Shown: positions 7,736 to 17,149, counted from the first letter of the stretch. The stretch is DNA of 64,000 nucleotides from Phosphitispora fastidiosa (GCF_019008365.1 NZ_JAHHUL010000017.1:1-64000); one strand, 5' to 3'. Notes: a model not told the origin generated them from the sequence alone. Translations and numbers: made by a program.

Positions 7736-9796
7736 TCAAATTGCTTTATTGGCAGTTGGTACCTCTTCGCTGCCGGTACTGGAATCCAGTTTCTGCTCCA
7801 GGATAAGGGTAGTACCATGTTCCCCTGTTTTTAAATATATTTTGTTCATTAATTCCATCAAGAGAGTAAACCCTAATCCTAATGCTTTATTGTCTTTCAC
7901 CCCTCTGACAAGGGTAGCCTTGGGTAAATCCCGCAGGCTTAGACCCGGTCCGGAGTCTTCAGCGATTACCCTGATCTTACCGTCATTACACAAATACCAT
8001 GCCAGCATACCTCCGGAAGCATGTTTCACCATATTGGTAGCCACCTCTGAAATACACAGTAGGAATTTATTGATTTCCGGGTCAGGCACCCTGTGTTTCA
8101 GACAGTCCTTTACTGCTTGGCGGACCATCCTAACATCACCGGGTTCTTTCACAACTGCCTCCCCCAGTTTTTTCCCTTCATTGCTCAGCCGGGTAATATC
8201 CCAGTCATCCGAAATAACCAAACGCCCTCTGGTAACCGCATCCAGAACATCCTCAAAAACATTACTTAATTTATCAAACTGCCATTCAGAGTCCACTTTA
8301 TCCTGAAACAACTTTTTCTCCAGACCGGTTAGTAAAGCGTCAACAACCAAGGGATCAAACTGAATGCCTGCCCACTTAACCAACTCATTTACAGCAGCAT
8401 TATCATCTTTGCCCGGCCGGTAGACACGGTCTGCCGTTATGGCATCAAAGGCATCGGCAACCGCCAGTATCCTGGCTCCTAGCGGAATAGCTTCACCTTT
8501 TAATCCATCAGGATAGCCTTTGCCGTCCCAGCGCTCATGGTGGTGGTAAACAAAAGGCAGCAGGGTTTTAAATAACTCTATGGGTTTTAAGATCTGGGCG
8601 CTGATATATGGATGAACCTTTATCTGGTTAAACTCGATTGAGGTAAGGTTATCCGGCTTATTTAATATTTTTTCCGGAATACCTATTTTCCCGATATCGT
8701 GGAGCAACCCTGCTAACCTGATATCCTCAATTTCCTCTGCCGGTAAACTTAACTCTTTGGCAATCATTATAGCAAGCTGGGAGACCTGTTCAGAGTGTCC
8801 TTTAGTATAAGGGTCCCTGGCATCCAATGCCTGGACCAGGGAATGGATAGTCGTCTCAAGGGACTCTCTCTGCATCCTGAAAAGCGACCTGTTTTCCACT
8901 AACAGGCCAAGCTGGCCGGCCAATAAGGTCAACAGGAGGTAGTCTTCTGAATCAAAGTCCATAAAGTCAGCAAAATCCTCATCAAATTTATTCATAACAC
9001 TGAGAAAACCCTGGTGGCTATTGTCACAATTAATGGGAACACAAAGCATGTTCTTATAATTTAGTCCGCTAATATCCTTAATGGAGTGTCCATCAGCTGC
9101 CTCCAATATAGTTCCCCATAAAGGCTTACTGTCCCCAAAAAAGCCCTTGACAATATATTGGTTTTGTTGACCAAGCAAAGCAATGATAGACTTCTCTGCC
9201 CGGAATAGTCTGGACAATAAAGCGCAAACCGGGGCAAAAAGGCTGTATTCTTCATCAACAATATTTTCATCAAGGATCAATTCACTATTCTTATACCTGT
9301 CCAAGGCAAATAGGGTTTTTTCAAATGCTTTTATTGAGAAATCTATCCTCTTTTTATTAAAATACCCAGGTGCTTCAGATAAGCTTATTACTGCCTGGCG
9401 GATAGACTTTCGCTGCGAAAAATGAACCAGGGCAGACTCATATCCATTTATTATCTCTTTCAGAGGGGATTTTATAAAACTGTTAATTTCTCTTTTGGTA
9501 TGTAAAACAAAATGTTTATCCCTGAAAGCCAGGTCTTCCAGTACCTCATGGCAGCCCGGGCTACCCGGCATTTTTTCAGTAAGCTGGGGAAGATTTAATA
9601 CCGCTTCAGGGTTAAAGCCCTGCCCCGTATCTATAAATATCATGCCGGCATCCACCTCCAGGTCATTCAGGGCTGCCCGGCAGAGTATATGCTTAATATT
9701 GGCATTCCCCCCGGGAAAACTCAGGTACTTACTGATTTCACCGGCATCCCTCAGATTTTGTATCTGGTTGGTTTGCCAGCTCACAGTTTTATTCAT
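7736..9796 (-). CDS. HD-GYP phosphodiesterase fused to RsbW-like ATPase, with GAF-type sensor
   Basis: 686 residues in four parts: an unassigned N-terminal region (~1-160); a GAF-like segment (~170-310, SIIALLGQQNQYIVKGFFG to LVENRSLF); a canonical HD-GYP domain (~320-480) with LLHDIGKIGIPEKILNKP and HHHERWDGKGYPDGL; and a C-terminal GHKL ATPase of anti-sigma-kinase type (~550-670) with VATNMVKHASGG, EDSGPGLSL, LGLGFTLLMELM and GTTLILE. HD-GYP output is therefore joined to a partner-switching kinase in one chain. It follows the response regulator by 27 bases and precedes the second HD-GYP by about 10, so these genes are co-transcribed. Confidence 0.85.
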   Translation of the reverse strand: MNKTVSWQTNQIQNLRDAGEISKYLSFPGGNANIKHILCRAALNDLEVDAGMIFIDTGQGFNPEAVLNLPQLTEKMPGSPGCHEVLEDLAFRDKHFVLHTKREINSFIKSPLKEIINGYESALVHFSQRKSIRQAVISLSEAPGYFNKKRIDFSIKAFEKTLFALDRYKNSELILDENIVDEEYSLFAPVCALLSRLFRAEKSIIALLGQQNQYIVKGFFGDSKPLWGTILEAADGHSIKDISGLNYKNMLCVPINCDNSHQGFLSVMNKFDEDFADFMDFDSEDYLLLTLLAGQLGLLVENRSLFRMQRESLETTIHSLVQALDARDPYTKGHSEQVSQLAIMIAKELSLPAEEIEDIRLAGLLHDIGKIGIPEKILNKPDNLTSIEFNQIKVHPYISAQILKPIELFKTLLPFVYHHHERWDGKGYPDGLKGEAIPLGARILAVADAFDAITADRVYRPGKDDNAAVNELVKWAGIQFDPLVVDALLTGLEKKLFQDKVDSEWQFDKLSNVFEDVLDAVTRGRLVISDDWDITRLSNEGKKLGEAVVKEPGDVRMVRQAVKDCLKHRVPDPEINKFLLCISEVATNMVKHASGGMLAWYLCNDGKIRVIAEDSGPGLSLRDLPKATLVRGVKDNKALGLGFTLLMELMNKIYLKTGEHGTTLILEQKLDSSTGSEEVPTANKAI

Positions 9797-9823
9797 AACA
9801 TTTATCCCCCCAAAAGTCCTCTT

Positions 9824-10462
9824 CTATATAATCCTCCTGTCTTTGGCATAACAGACCAGCTGAGCCCTGCTCCTCAGGTTCAGTTTGGCCTTAATATTGG
9901 CTCTGTGGCTTTGGATAGTTTTCACACTTACAACAAGTTCATCTGCTGTCTCTTTATTGGAATAACCCAGAGCAAGCAGCCTGAGGACATCAACTTCCCG
10001 TCTGGTAAGTTCTAAACGGGCCGGGCCGCCACTTGCTTTCTGCCAAAAATCGCAAACTAAATTTCCGGCTAAAACAGGGTCAATATATGTCATCCCATTG
10101 ACAACATTCCTGACTGCGTTGATAACCTCGGTCTGTGGCGACTGTTTTAATATAAAGCCTGCGGCACCTCTTCTGATAGCTTCGCTCAGGTATCCCTCAT
10201 CATCATACATAGTCAGCATGATTATTTTTGTTTTATGGGCACGTTCCTTTAAAGTATCAATTACATGCAATCCACTAAGATCCGGCAAACTTATGTCAAG
10301 TAACAATATATCAGGAAGCATAGCGGCGACGGCATTGACTGCATAATTAGCATCTAAGGCCACACCAACTACTTCCATGTCAGGTTGGCTGTTAATAATA
10401 TATGTCAGGCCGGCTAATAGCACCTCATGGTCATCAACCAAGAAAACCCTGGTTTTTTCCAC
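9824..10462 (-). CDS. NarL/FixJ-family response regulator
   Basis: 212 residues. An N-terminal receiver has the acidic pair DDHE, the phospho-acceptor Asp in PDILLLDISLPDLSG and the Lys in GFILKQSP. The C-terminal LuxR-type HTH is LTRREVDVLRLLALGYSN... KTIQSHRANIKAKL. The start is GTG (GAAGGTG before it). It is the first gene of the seven-gene operon and is not paired with its own kinase; the nearest NarX-type kinase is in the operon just upstream (11286-12323). Confidence 0.93.
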   Translation of the reverse strand: MEKTRVFLVDDHEVLLAGLTYIINSQPDMEVVGVALDANYAVNAVAAMLPDILLLDISLPDLSGLHVIDTLKERAHKTKIIMLTMYDDEGYLSEAIRRGAAGFILKQSPQTEVINAVRNVVNGMTYIDPVLAGNLVCDFWQKASGGPARLELTRREVDVLRLLALGYSNKETADELVVSVKTIQSHRANIKAKLNLRSRAQLVCYAKDRRII

Positions 10463-10601
10463 TTATTTCACCTTCCGCTTTTTCTTTTTTGCATAATCTT
10501 TTACATTTCGACAAATTTTTCAGTTCTATCCTTATTTTACCACTTGCTGCCACTCCACCACATCGGGCTTTTTAATTATTTTTTGCTGCAAAAACCCGCA
10601 A

Positions 10602-10650
10602 AAAAGCTAACCTCTAATCAGGGATAATCCCTGATTAGAGGTTAGCTTTT
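10602..10650 (-). terminator. strong Rho-independent terminator between two regulator genes
   Basis: A nearly perfect palindrome: AAAAGCTAACCTCTAATCAG and its complement, a stem of about 23 bp around a TAA loop. It is followed on the minus strand by TTTTTTGC. It ends the NarX/NarL operon, and being symmetric it could stop plus-strand transcripts too. Confidence 0.9.
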
Positions 10651-10669
10651 AGTAAGCAATTTCTCACTA

Positions 10670-11311
10670 TTATATTATTTTATTTCCCATCGCATACCGT
10701 ACCAATTCAGATCGTTTCTGAACTCCAAGCTTGGACCTGATACTGGCCTTATGGGATTCTACAGTTTTACTGCTAATAACCAGTTCTTCGGCTATTTCTA
10801 AGTTAGAATACCCCAGAGCGATTAATCTTAATACCTCTGTTTCACGTTCACTGAGCTTCAAGGAGGAGTTTTGGTGAAAAACAGGTTCCGGGGACCAAAC
10901 CCTGGATAAAAGGGCTCCTGCCATTACAGGGTCAATTACCCGCCCTCCCCTGGCTACTTCTTTAATAGAACTGATAAGTGTCGTATCTGTTGCCTTTTTT
11001 ACAATATACCCATGCGCTCCGGCCTCAATGGCCTTTTTCAAATACGTCTCTTCTTCATGCATAGTGAGAATAAGAATACAGGTTTGCTGCCCTCGTGCCC
11101 TTAATTCTTTGATCACTTCAATTCCATCACAGCCCGGAAATGACAGGTCCAACAGAAGTACATCCGGCTTTAAAGAAACCACGGCATGGACCACTTCCTT
11201 ACCGTCACCGACCTCACCGATGACTGCCATATCTTCCTGGGAGTTAATCAGGAGGCGTAAACCTGTTCTTAACACATTATGATCATCAGCCAGTAACACC
11301 TTTATTTTCAC
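10670..11311 (-). CDS. NarL/FixJ-family response regulator (partner of the adjacent kinase)
   Basis: 213 residues: a receiver with [14 protein letters not shown] around the phospho-Asp, and the Lys in GYIVKKAT, followed by a LuxR-type HTH ([32 protein letters not shown]). Its 5' end overlaps the 3' end of the sensor kinase gene by 26 bases, a sign of translational coupling and of a cognate two-component pair. It is similar along its whole length to the regulator at 9824-10462, so the two probably arose by duplication. Confidence 0.93.
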   Translation of the reverse strand: MKIKVLLADDHNVLRTGLRLLINSQEDMAVIGEVGDGKEVVHAVVSLKPDVLLLDLSFPGCDGIEVIKELRARGQQTCILILTMHEEETYLKKAIEAGAHGYIVKKATDTTLISSIKEVARGGRVIDPVMAGALLSRVWSPEPVFHQNSSLKLSERETEVLRLIALGYSNLEIAEELVISSKTVESHKASIRSKLGVQKRSELVRYAMGNKII

Positions 11312-12323
11312 CGTTTACTTCCTCCCCATTTAGCGGTATCTTTAAATAGATGGTGGTTCCATTACCCGGCTCAGACTCAATAATCAACTGCCCATTGACC
11401 AATAAAGCCCTCTCTTCCATCCCCAAAAGTCCAAATTTTCTACTATATACAGCATTATTCAGAACTTCATCAACCTCAAAACCTTTTCCGTCATCTTCAA
11501 TTACTAGCGAAAAATACCGGGCATGTTTTAACAGGACTATACTGATATTATTGGCTATTCCATGCTTAACGGCATTATTTACAGATTCCTGAGCAACCCT
11601 GAAGGCACAGGTACTAACCTCCGGGGGCAAAACTACGCCTTCCATGGCGTAGGCCTGTATATCGGCATTTATTCCGGCTCTGTTAAGTGGTGAAAGCAGA
11701 TGCCTGGTAATGGCGGCTTCCAGCCCAATATCATCCAATGAGCTGGGCCGAAGTTCCCAAATTAGATTTTTAATATATTTCTGAGTGCGGTCAATCATGT
11801 CTCTAATATTTTGAGTACGTTCCCTGACCTTTTTTAACCCTGTTAAGTCATCAATAACCCGCAGTTCCAGATTCATTGCCGTCAGGTATTGGCCTACCTG
11901 ATCATGGAGTTCCCTGGATATCTTTTTCCTCTCTTCCTCCTGAACATTCATAATTTTACCCAGTATCTTTTTTCTTTTCATATCAATAAATTCAGCTTCA
12001 GAACTGATTTTCTGTATATCTAATCTCAGGGAATTGAAAGCTGCAATTAATTCCCGCACCTCAAATACATGGGAAGTTAATGCCCTGGTATTGTGGGAAT
12101 CACCATGGGCTAAAGTTTTCATGGCTGCTGCCAATTCCGTCAGAGGCCCGGTAACATGTTGGGTTAGCCAGTATACATTAAGCCAGCCAAAAAACCATAC
12201 TATAACACCTGATAAAACCCACTTCTGTTGTAAACCGGAAACTGCCCCAAGTAACAGGATAACCCCCGTTGCTCCAATTGTTACTTTTAAACCCAGGTTT
12301 ATTTGTTTACACTTCAACACCAT
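11286..12323 (-). CDS. NarX-type sensor histidine kinase
   Basis: About 345 residues. Two close membrane segments near the N-terminus ([17 protein letters not shown] and [18 protein letters not shown]) leave almost no external sensor. A HAMP region follows ([21 protein letters not shown]), then HisKA_3 with the phospho-acceptor His in [16 protein letters not shown], and an HATPase domain ([27 protein letters not shown]). The open frame reaches a TTG at 12371 without a ribosome site. An ATG near 12323 follows GGGG by nine bases and is preferred. With so little outside the membrane, the cue may come from the membrane or cytoplasm. Confidence 0.88.
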   Translation of the reverse strand: MVLKCKQINLGLKVTIGATGVILLLGAVSGLQQKWVLSGVIVWFFGWLNVYWLTQHVTGPLTELAAAMKTLAHGDSHNTRALTSHVFEVRELIAAFNSLRLDIQKISSEAEFIDMKRKKILGKIMNVQEEERKKISRELHDQVGQYLTAMNLELRVIDDLTGLKKVRERTQNIRDMIDRTQKYIKNLIWELRPSSLDDIGLEAAITRHLLSPLNRAGINADIQAYAMEGVVLPPEVSTCAFRVAQESVNNAVKHGIANNISIVLLKHARYFSLVIEDDGKGFEVDEVLNNAVYSRKFGLLGMEERALLVNGQLIIESEPGNGTTIYLKIPLNGEEVNGENKGVTG

Positions 12324-12504
12324 TATCATCATCCCCAGAAACGATATCGACCATATTTTCTTAGTAATCAATAGTATCGAAAACGATTCCCATAAAACAT
12401 ATATAATTAGTATAACATATCAAGACCTGCTGCCAAGTTTTAGTACACCCATTTGTATGAATATCCTGTTAAAATGAACTGTTTATCTGTGGCTTTTTCA
12501 AAAT

Positions 12505-12540
12505 AACAACAACCGGTCCCTTTTCAGACCGGCTGTTGTT
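12505..12540 (-). terminator. terminator after the CheY-STAS regulator gene
   Basis: AACAACAgCCGGTC pairs with GACCGGtTGTTGTT (14 bp, one wobble) around an 8-base loop, followed on the minus strand by ATTTTG. It lies 44 bases beyond the stop at 12584. The rest of 12324-12583 shows no gene. Confidence 0.75.
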
Positions 12541-12583
12541 ATAGTTTAATTAACGGACATCTGTGAGAAATCCTGATTATAAG

Positions 12584-13351
12584 TTAGCCAATAAATAATT
12601 CAGATAATCCACTGATATGCTTTTCTCTAACCCAATTGATAAATTCTTTATTCTGAGAGGTTACAGTTAATTTGCCATTTGCCCCAATTATGAGGTTATT
12701 AATTTCGGCAATTTTATTAAGTAACTCCTCGGGAAATGTCTCCACTCTGCCAAAATTAACAGCCACACTTAAGGGCTGCACATAAAGAAGCCCCTGGATT
12801 GCCTGAACAAGTGACCCTATATTGTCCATTGACAAAAGCTTTGTGAGTCTAATGTGGAATGTTGCATCAACGTTTTTAACTATAAAGGGGCTTTGGGGTT
12901 CTTCCTCAACGGGCGATGTCCTTGTTTCAGGAGCTGCTGTTGTTGATTCCGGCTTTTTGGGCAGTTCCGCTTTGACGGCAGGCTGAGGTACAATCCCCAA
13001 AATCTTATTAACAACCGCAACAAGATTTTCCGGATTAATGGGTTTAATAATATAATGCTTAGCTCCACACTTTAAAGCATCCAACACCATATGTTTTTGA
13101 TCCAGCGCACTGACCATTATTATTTTCGCTTTAGGAAAATCTGCTATGATACGTTTTACCGCTTCAAGCCCATTGACTTCAGGCATATTTATATCCATTG
13201 TTACCAGATCAGGGGAGTTGGTCTTATATAGATTATAGGCCTGTCCCCCATCAGAAGCCTGAGCGACAATTTCGTGACCTGCATGGGTTAATGTGTGGAT
13301 AATGTTTCTTCGCATTACGGCAGAATCGTCAACTACTAAAATACGGGCCAT
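12584..13351 (-). CDS. CheY-like receiver with C-terminal STAS-like domain
   Basis: 255 residues. Residues 1-120 are a receiver: VVDDSAVMR, the phospho-Asp in PDLVTMDINMPEVNG, KIIMVSALDQ, and Lys in HYIIKPIN. A low-complexity linker rich in Pro, Ala and Thr (about 125-155) leads to a ~95-residue alpha/beta domain. Its pattern (SVAVNFGRVETFPEELLNKI, GANGKLTVTSQNKEF) looks STAS-like. It has no DNA-binding domain. It follows the hydrogenase/CheA fusion gene by about 20 bases and is probably its phosphorylation target. Confidence 0.8.
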   Translation of the reverse strand: MARILVVDDSAVMRRNIIHTLTHAGHEIVAQASDGGQAYNLYKTNSPDLVTMDINMPEVNGLEAVKRIIADFPKAKIIMVSALDQKHMVLDALKCGAKHYIIKPINPENLVAVVNKILGIVPQPAVKAELPKKPESTTAAPETRTSPVEEEPQSPFIVKNVDATFHIRLTKLLSMDNIGSLVQAIQGLLYVQPLSVAVNFGRVETFPEELLNKIAEINNLIIGANGKLTVTSQNKEFINWVREKHISGLSELFIG

Positions 13352-13373
13352 TTTTACACCTCCAAGAAATTAA

Positions 13374-16300
13374 CTAATTACCGGTATGTTTTTCCGGCTG
13401 CCGGGGAACCACAATATTAAGGCAGAGCTTCCCTGCACGTGTTTCAATATTGCACGTTGAAATCATGGATTCCTGATATTTGACCAGGGCATCTCTTGAA
13501 AAAATAGATACGGGGGTGTCAATTACAATCATTTCCTGGAGGCCGGGGAAGGATTTCAGGGAATTGCCCAATATCGTGTTGGTGCATTCCGCCAGCACAT
13601 CTTCCATGTATTCCGCTTCCTCGTCCCTGTTCAGGTCTTCCAGGATAAACTTTCTGACCACCATTCTTAATACTTCCTCTTCCATACTGATAACAAATAA
13701 CCCCTCTATAGCGCCTTTTATTGTAATATAAGCCGTGAACTTGTAAAGCAATACCCTTTCCGGTGTGCTGACATCAAAATATTCAGTGGCATCCATTTCC
13801 AGATTAACGTGGTTCCTTAGATAATTGCTTGTTGTTTCAATAAGGGGTTTCATAATTTCGGATGCAGCCAATCCCCAGAATTGTTCGTTTTCCATAGGAA
13901 TAGCAAATATGAATTCGGTGCCCTGGCCGGGACAGGTCTTAACTTCAACTGACCCGCCAAGTTTCTCCAATTCCCCTTTTACCGCGCCAAGGCCAACACC
14001 CCGTCCTGATACGTCCGTAACCTGGTCCTTGGTAGAAAAGGAGTCTTTAAAAATGAAATTTACAATTTCCGCTTCCGAAATACCGGCAGCTTCTCCCTGA
14101 CCTAAAAAGCCTTTTGCAACTATTTTGCTTCTTAGTTTATTACTATCAATACCTCTCCCATCATCTGCAACTGTTAGAAAAATCTTGCTGTCCCGTTGGC
14201 AGATATGGCATTTAATCCTGCCGTACTCAGATTTCCCGGATTCTATCCGTTCATCCATTGTTTCTATACCATGATCGACGGCATTGCGGAAGACGTGCAC
14301 CAGGCTTCGGATAAAATCATTATATCTTTCCGGGTCCACAAAAACCGGTTCGGCCTCCAACTCAACCGGATAAATCTCTTTTTGATAACGCTCGGCTAAT
14401 TTGATTACATAATCCTGATAGGATTCCAGGAGTGCATCAAAAGGCCTGTATCTTAACTTCCTTAGTTCCACCACAAGTATTCTGCATTCAGTTGGGGGCA
14501 GAATAGATTCCACCTTTTTCTCCAGTTCGATAAGTTTTGACTTGCTGATTGTCAACATATCTTCACTGGATAAGAATTCGGGACCGAGGACGTCTTCTAA
14601 TCGTTTGATATCTTCGGTGAGCCAGGATTTTATATCGAATTCCTGAACAAAACGGTTCAAATCGTCATTACCCATCTCCGAAACAAGCTGCTTACCAAAT
14701 GCTGCAATATTACTCTCAAAGTCATGTAATAGCTCTGTAACACCTGTCATATAAAACTGGCTGAAGTTACCTTTATATGTATGAACATATCTGAAAATCT
14801 CTGCAATTTTCTTTTCCAGAGATTTCTCGCTGTTAATAATCTCATGTAACAGGGTGTCACAGAAATACCGGTATTCTTTTACCGTTTGAATAAAATCATT
14901 ATAACTTACTACCACCTTCACAACCATCTTCAGGGTATTTCTTTCATTCTCCATTTGGTTCTCTAACAGCCGCTTATCGGTAACATCTGTTAAAATCGCC
15001 ATACACGTTTTGGATTTTGCTGTGGTATCATTTATAATTTTATATTCGGCTTCAATATGCTTGCTGCCGATTTCTATTTTTTCAGGCAGCAGCGGCAGGT
15101 AAAGATCTGCCACCATGTCGTCACTTTCCTGATTAAAAATTTCTATAAGAAGGGACTCAATAAATTCCTTATTCTCTTCATTCTGTGGAGAAATCAACTC
15201 CGCGAATCTGATCCCCGCGATTTCCCGTTCGAAGATTCTTCTGCACTCAGAACTATATTCATGATTTACGCACAGGTCCGGCCCAACTGTCAGGAAGCCC
15301 TGTCCGGCATTATTTAACAGGTTTCTAACAGCCACAGTCCTTTCAGCTACTTTTCTTTCCAACACTTCATTCCAGGCAGCTATCTCATCTCTGGACTTCT
15401 GGATCTCTTCCGCTTGAACTTCCACCTTATTCAGGTTTATTTCATTTTCCTTAAACAGGTAGTACTTACAGCTTTCCACGTGGTTGAGGCCGTTTACAAT
15501 TGCTGTCATCATACTCCGGCAATTCCCATAACCACATGAGGCACAATTAATACTGCGCTCCTCCTCGGTAAGCTTGTGCATCCGCTCCCAGGTCAATTCC
15601 TCTTCTTCCTTGGAAGGCTCACGCAAGTATCTGTTTGAGGAGTTATCGGAATATGCTCTGGAAAAGTCAATTTTTTCATCATCAATTAATTTGTATTGTT
15701 CCTCGAACAGACCCGGGTTGGGTTCATCGGCAGCATTATGCTTTTTTATCTGCTCTTCTCTGCGCCTGTCCATAATCCGGTCAACCTGAAAATGAGTGTG
15801 ACGGTGCGTTACAGCCGGACCGATATTACACCCATGCTGGCAATTAAGAATGTCAACCAAAAGCGGCGCCCTGCCATCCCTGATGTCATTCTCAAGTTCA
15901 GGCAGGTAGTTTAAATAAACCTCTTGAGGTCCCTCAATCCGGGGAACATCAGCCTTTTTAAAGGGGACACCAAAACGGCGAAAGGTCTCGGTTAGTCCTC
16001 CGGGCTGCGAAAAAACCACCGCCCGTTCCGCTTCAGGTGAGTCAAATCCGGATGGTTCCAGGTTCTCTAAGGAAATGCCCTGCTCATTGAAATATTTATC
16101 CAGGGACTGGTAAGTAATATTATATGAAACTATTCCCCGGGTATTAGGATCATGTACCTCTCTCCGCTTGGCAAAACAGGGACCTAAAAAAGCCAGCTTA
16201 AGATTCCTGTACATTGATTGACTTTTGACCCATTTGGCAGCAGCTAAAGCCGGCGAATCAGTAGGAGCAAGGTAAGGAATTAAATCTGTATGGTAAATTT

Positions 16301-16751
16301 CTATACAACTGACAACAGCAGGGCAGGGTTGGGCAATTAAGGGGGTTTGAGTTCCTGACTTAACCAGTTTTAGATACTGGTAAGCTGCAATTTCCGCTCC
16401 GAAACTCACATCAAACACATATTTAACTCCCAATTCCCGTAAAGAGGTAATCAACCTCGGCAGCAGTCCGTCATAATTTACTGCCGCAGCAGGGGCAACA
16501 AGTACTCCCAGCGGAACTCCCGCCTGGCTATCCTGTAAGAATTCCGGGAAATCATCGATTCCTGACCTGGCATTATGTCCCTTTTCTCTGCAGGCGCGGA
16601 TGCATTCGCCACAGCCAATGCAGAGGTCTGGATTAACTGAGATTCCATCCGGTTCCACAACATTACAGAGCTTTACCGGACATACGAGTAAGCAAGCCAA
16701 ACAGTGCTGGCATTTGTCTTTGTCTAAGCTGATTATTTCTGGCAACCCCAT
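13374..16751 (-). CDS. [FeFe]-hydrogenase-like sensor fused to CheA-type kinase and CheX-like domain
   Basis: 1125 residues. Order: two [4Fe-4S] ferredoxin motifs (CQHCLACLLVCP, CIGCGECIRAC; ~14-60); an H-cluster-type hydrogenase domain (~75-335) keeping cysteines in QPCPAVV, LGPCFAKR and NCQHGCNIG; a third Fe-S motif CASCGYGNCRSM (~400); a coiled coil (~430-470); a PAS-like domain (~480-600); an Hpt-like segment with VHTYKGNF (~665); a CheA-type ATPase (HVFRNAVDHGIE, ADDGRGID, GRGVGLGAVK); and a C-terminal CheX-like domain (~970-1110). It resembles sensory hydrogenases, so H2 or redox sensing is inferred. Start ATG behind AAGGAG. It is co-transcribed with the CheY-STAS gene. Confidence 0.85.
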   Translation of the reverse strand: MGLPEIISLDKDKCQHCLACLLVCPVKLCNVVEPDGISVNPDLCIGCGECIRACREKGHNARSGIDDFPEFLQDSQAGVPLGVLVAPAAAVNYDGLLPRLITSLRELGVKYVFDVSFGAEIAAYQYLKLVKSGTQTPLIAQPCPAVVSCIEIYHTDLIPYLAPTDSPALAAAKWVKSQSMYRNLKLAFLGPCFAKRREVHDPNTRGIVSYNITYQSLDKYFNEQGISLENLEPSGFDSPEAERAVVFSQPGGLTETFRRFGVPFKKADVPRIEGPQEVYLNYLPELENDIRDGRAPLLVDILNCQHGCNIGPAVTHRHTHFQVDRIMDRRREEQIKKHNAADEPNPGLFEEQYKLIDDEKIDFSRAYSDNSSNRYLREPSKEEEELTWERMHKLTEEERSINCASCGYGNCRSMMTAIVNGLNHVESCKYYLFKENEINLNKVEVQAEEIQKSRDEIAAWNEVLERKVAERTVAVRNLLNNAGQGFLTVGPDLCVNHEYSSECRRIFEREIAGIRFAELISPQNEENKEFIESLLIEIFNQESDDMVADLYLPLLPEKIEIGSKHIEAEYKIINDTTAKSKTCMAILTDVTDKRLLENQMENERNTLKMVVKVVVSYNDFIQTVKEYRYFCDTLLHEIINSEKSLEKKIAEIFRYVHTYKGNFSQFYMTGVTELLHDFESNIAAFGKQLVSEMGNDDLNRFVQEFDIKSWLTEDIKRLEDVLGPEFLSSEDMLTISKSKLIELEKKVESILPPTECRILVVELRKLRYRPFDALLESYQDYVIKLAERYQKEIYPVELEAEPVFVDPERYNDFIRSLVHVFRNAVDHGIETMDERIESGKSEYGRIKCHICQRDSKIFLTVADDGRGIDSNKLRSKIVAKGFLGQGEAAGISEAEIVNFIFKDSFSTKDQVTDVSGRGVGLGAVKGELEKLGGSVEVKTCPGQGTEFIFAIPMENEQFWGLAASEIMKPLIETTSNYLRNHVNLEMDATEYFDVSTPERVLLYKFTAYITIKGAIEGLFVISMEEEVLRMVVRKFILEDLNRDEEAEYMEDVLAECTNTILGNSLKSFPGLQEMIVIDTPVSIFSRDALVKYQESMISTCNIETRAGKLCLNIVVPRQPEKHTGN

Positions 16752-16864
16752 AAAATTCTCCTTACTGTCAAATATTTTTATTTATCTACATATTTCGTCA
16801 AATTATTTATATTTTCTTATTCGCCGGGGAAAACGGCTTTCCCTTCCATAATGTAGAAGAAATC

Positions 16865-17149
16865 TTAATAAAAAAAATTGAGTGGAATTAAAGCAGGGGT
16901 GGATGTGTCTAGGAATACATCCACCCCTGTCCGTACTATTTTTTTAGGTTCTATCTCAATAGCTCTTTTGGGCATCCCAAAAATAACGGAGGTTTCTTTG
17001 CTCTGGGCAATTGTGTATGCCCCCGCCTGCCGCAGTGTGAACATGCCCTTTGCCCCATCATCACCCATACTAATTATCTCGGGCTTAAACTTCTCAATCA
17101 ACATTGTCCTGGTTTCAACAACCGTTTCATTGCCATCCTGAGTTCCCAA
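16865..17149 (-). pseudogene. decayed remnant of a cheB methylesterase gene
   Basis: About 50 residues ([20 protein letters not shown], then [19 protein letters not shown]) match the C-terminal end of CheB, including the conserved G-x-DGA and TIAQ...FGMP segments. The receiver, the linker and the catalytic Ser and His regions are absent. In-frame stops occur just upstream of 17180. The frame then runs into the terminator stem instead of the usual CheB ending. It sits next to a CheA-like fusion, so it is probably what is left of a chemotaxis-type gene set. Confidence 0.7.
16894..16929 (-). terminator. terminator at the end of the cheB remnant
   Basis: CAGGGGTGGATGT pairs perfectly with ACATCCACCCCTG (13 bp) around a 10-base loop. 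The minus strand continues after some 14 bases into a run of eight T. Transcription reaching the remnant from the right would stop here, insulating the hydrogenase/CheA gene. Confidence 0.75.

Noticed and set aside
7726-7818. Longer HD-GYP protein starting at 7818
   Set aside because: It would overlap the upstream gene in another frame; the ATG at 7725 has TTGAGGTG and begins at the conserved domain.
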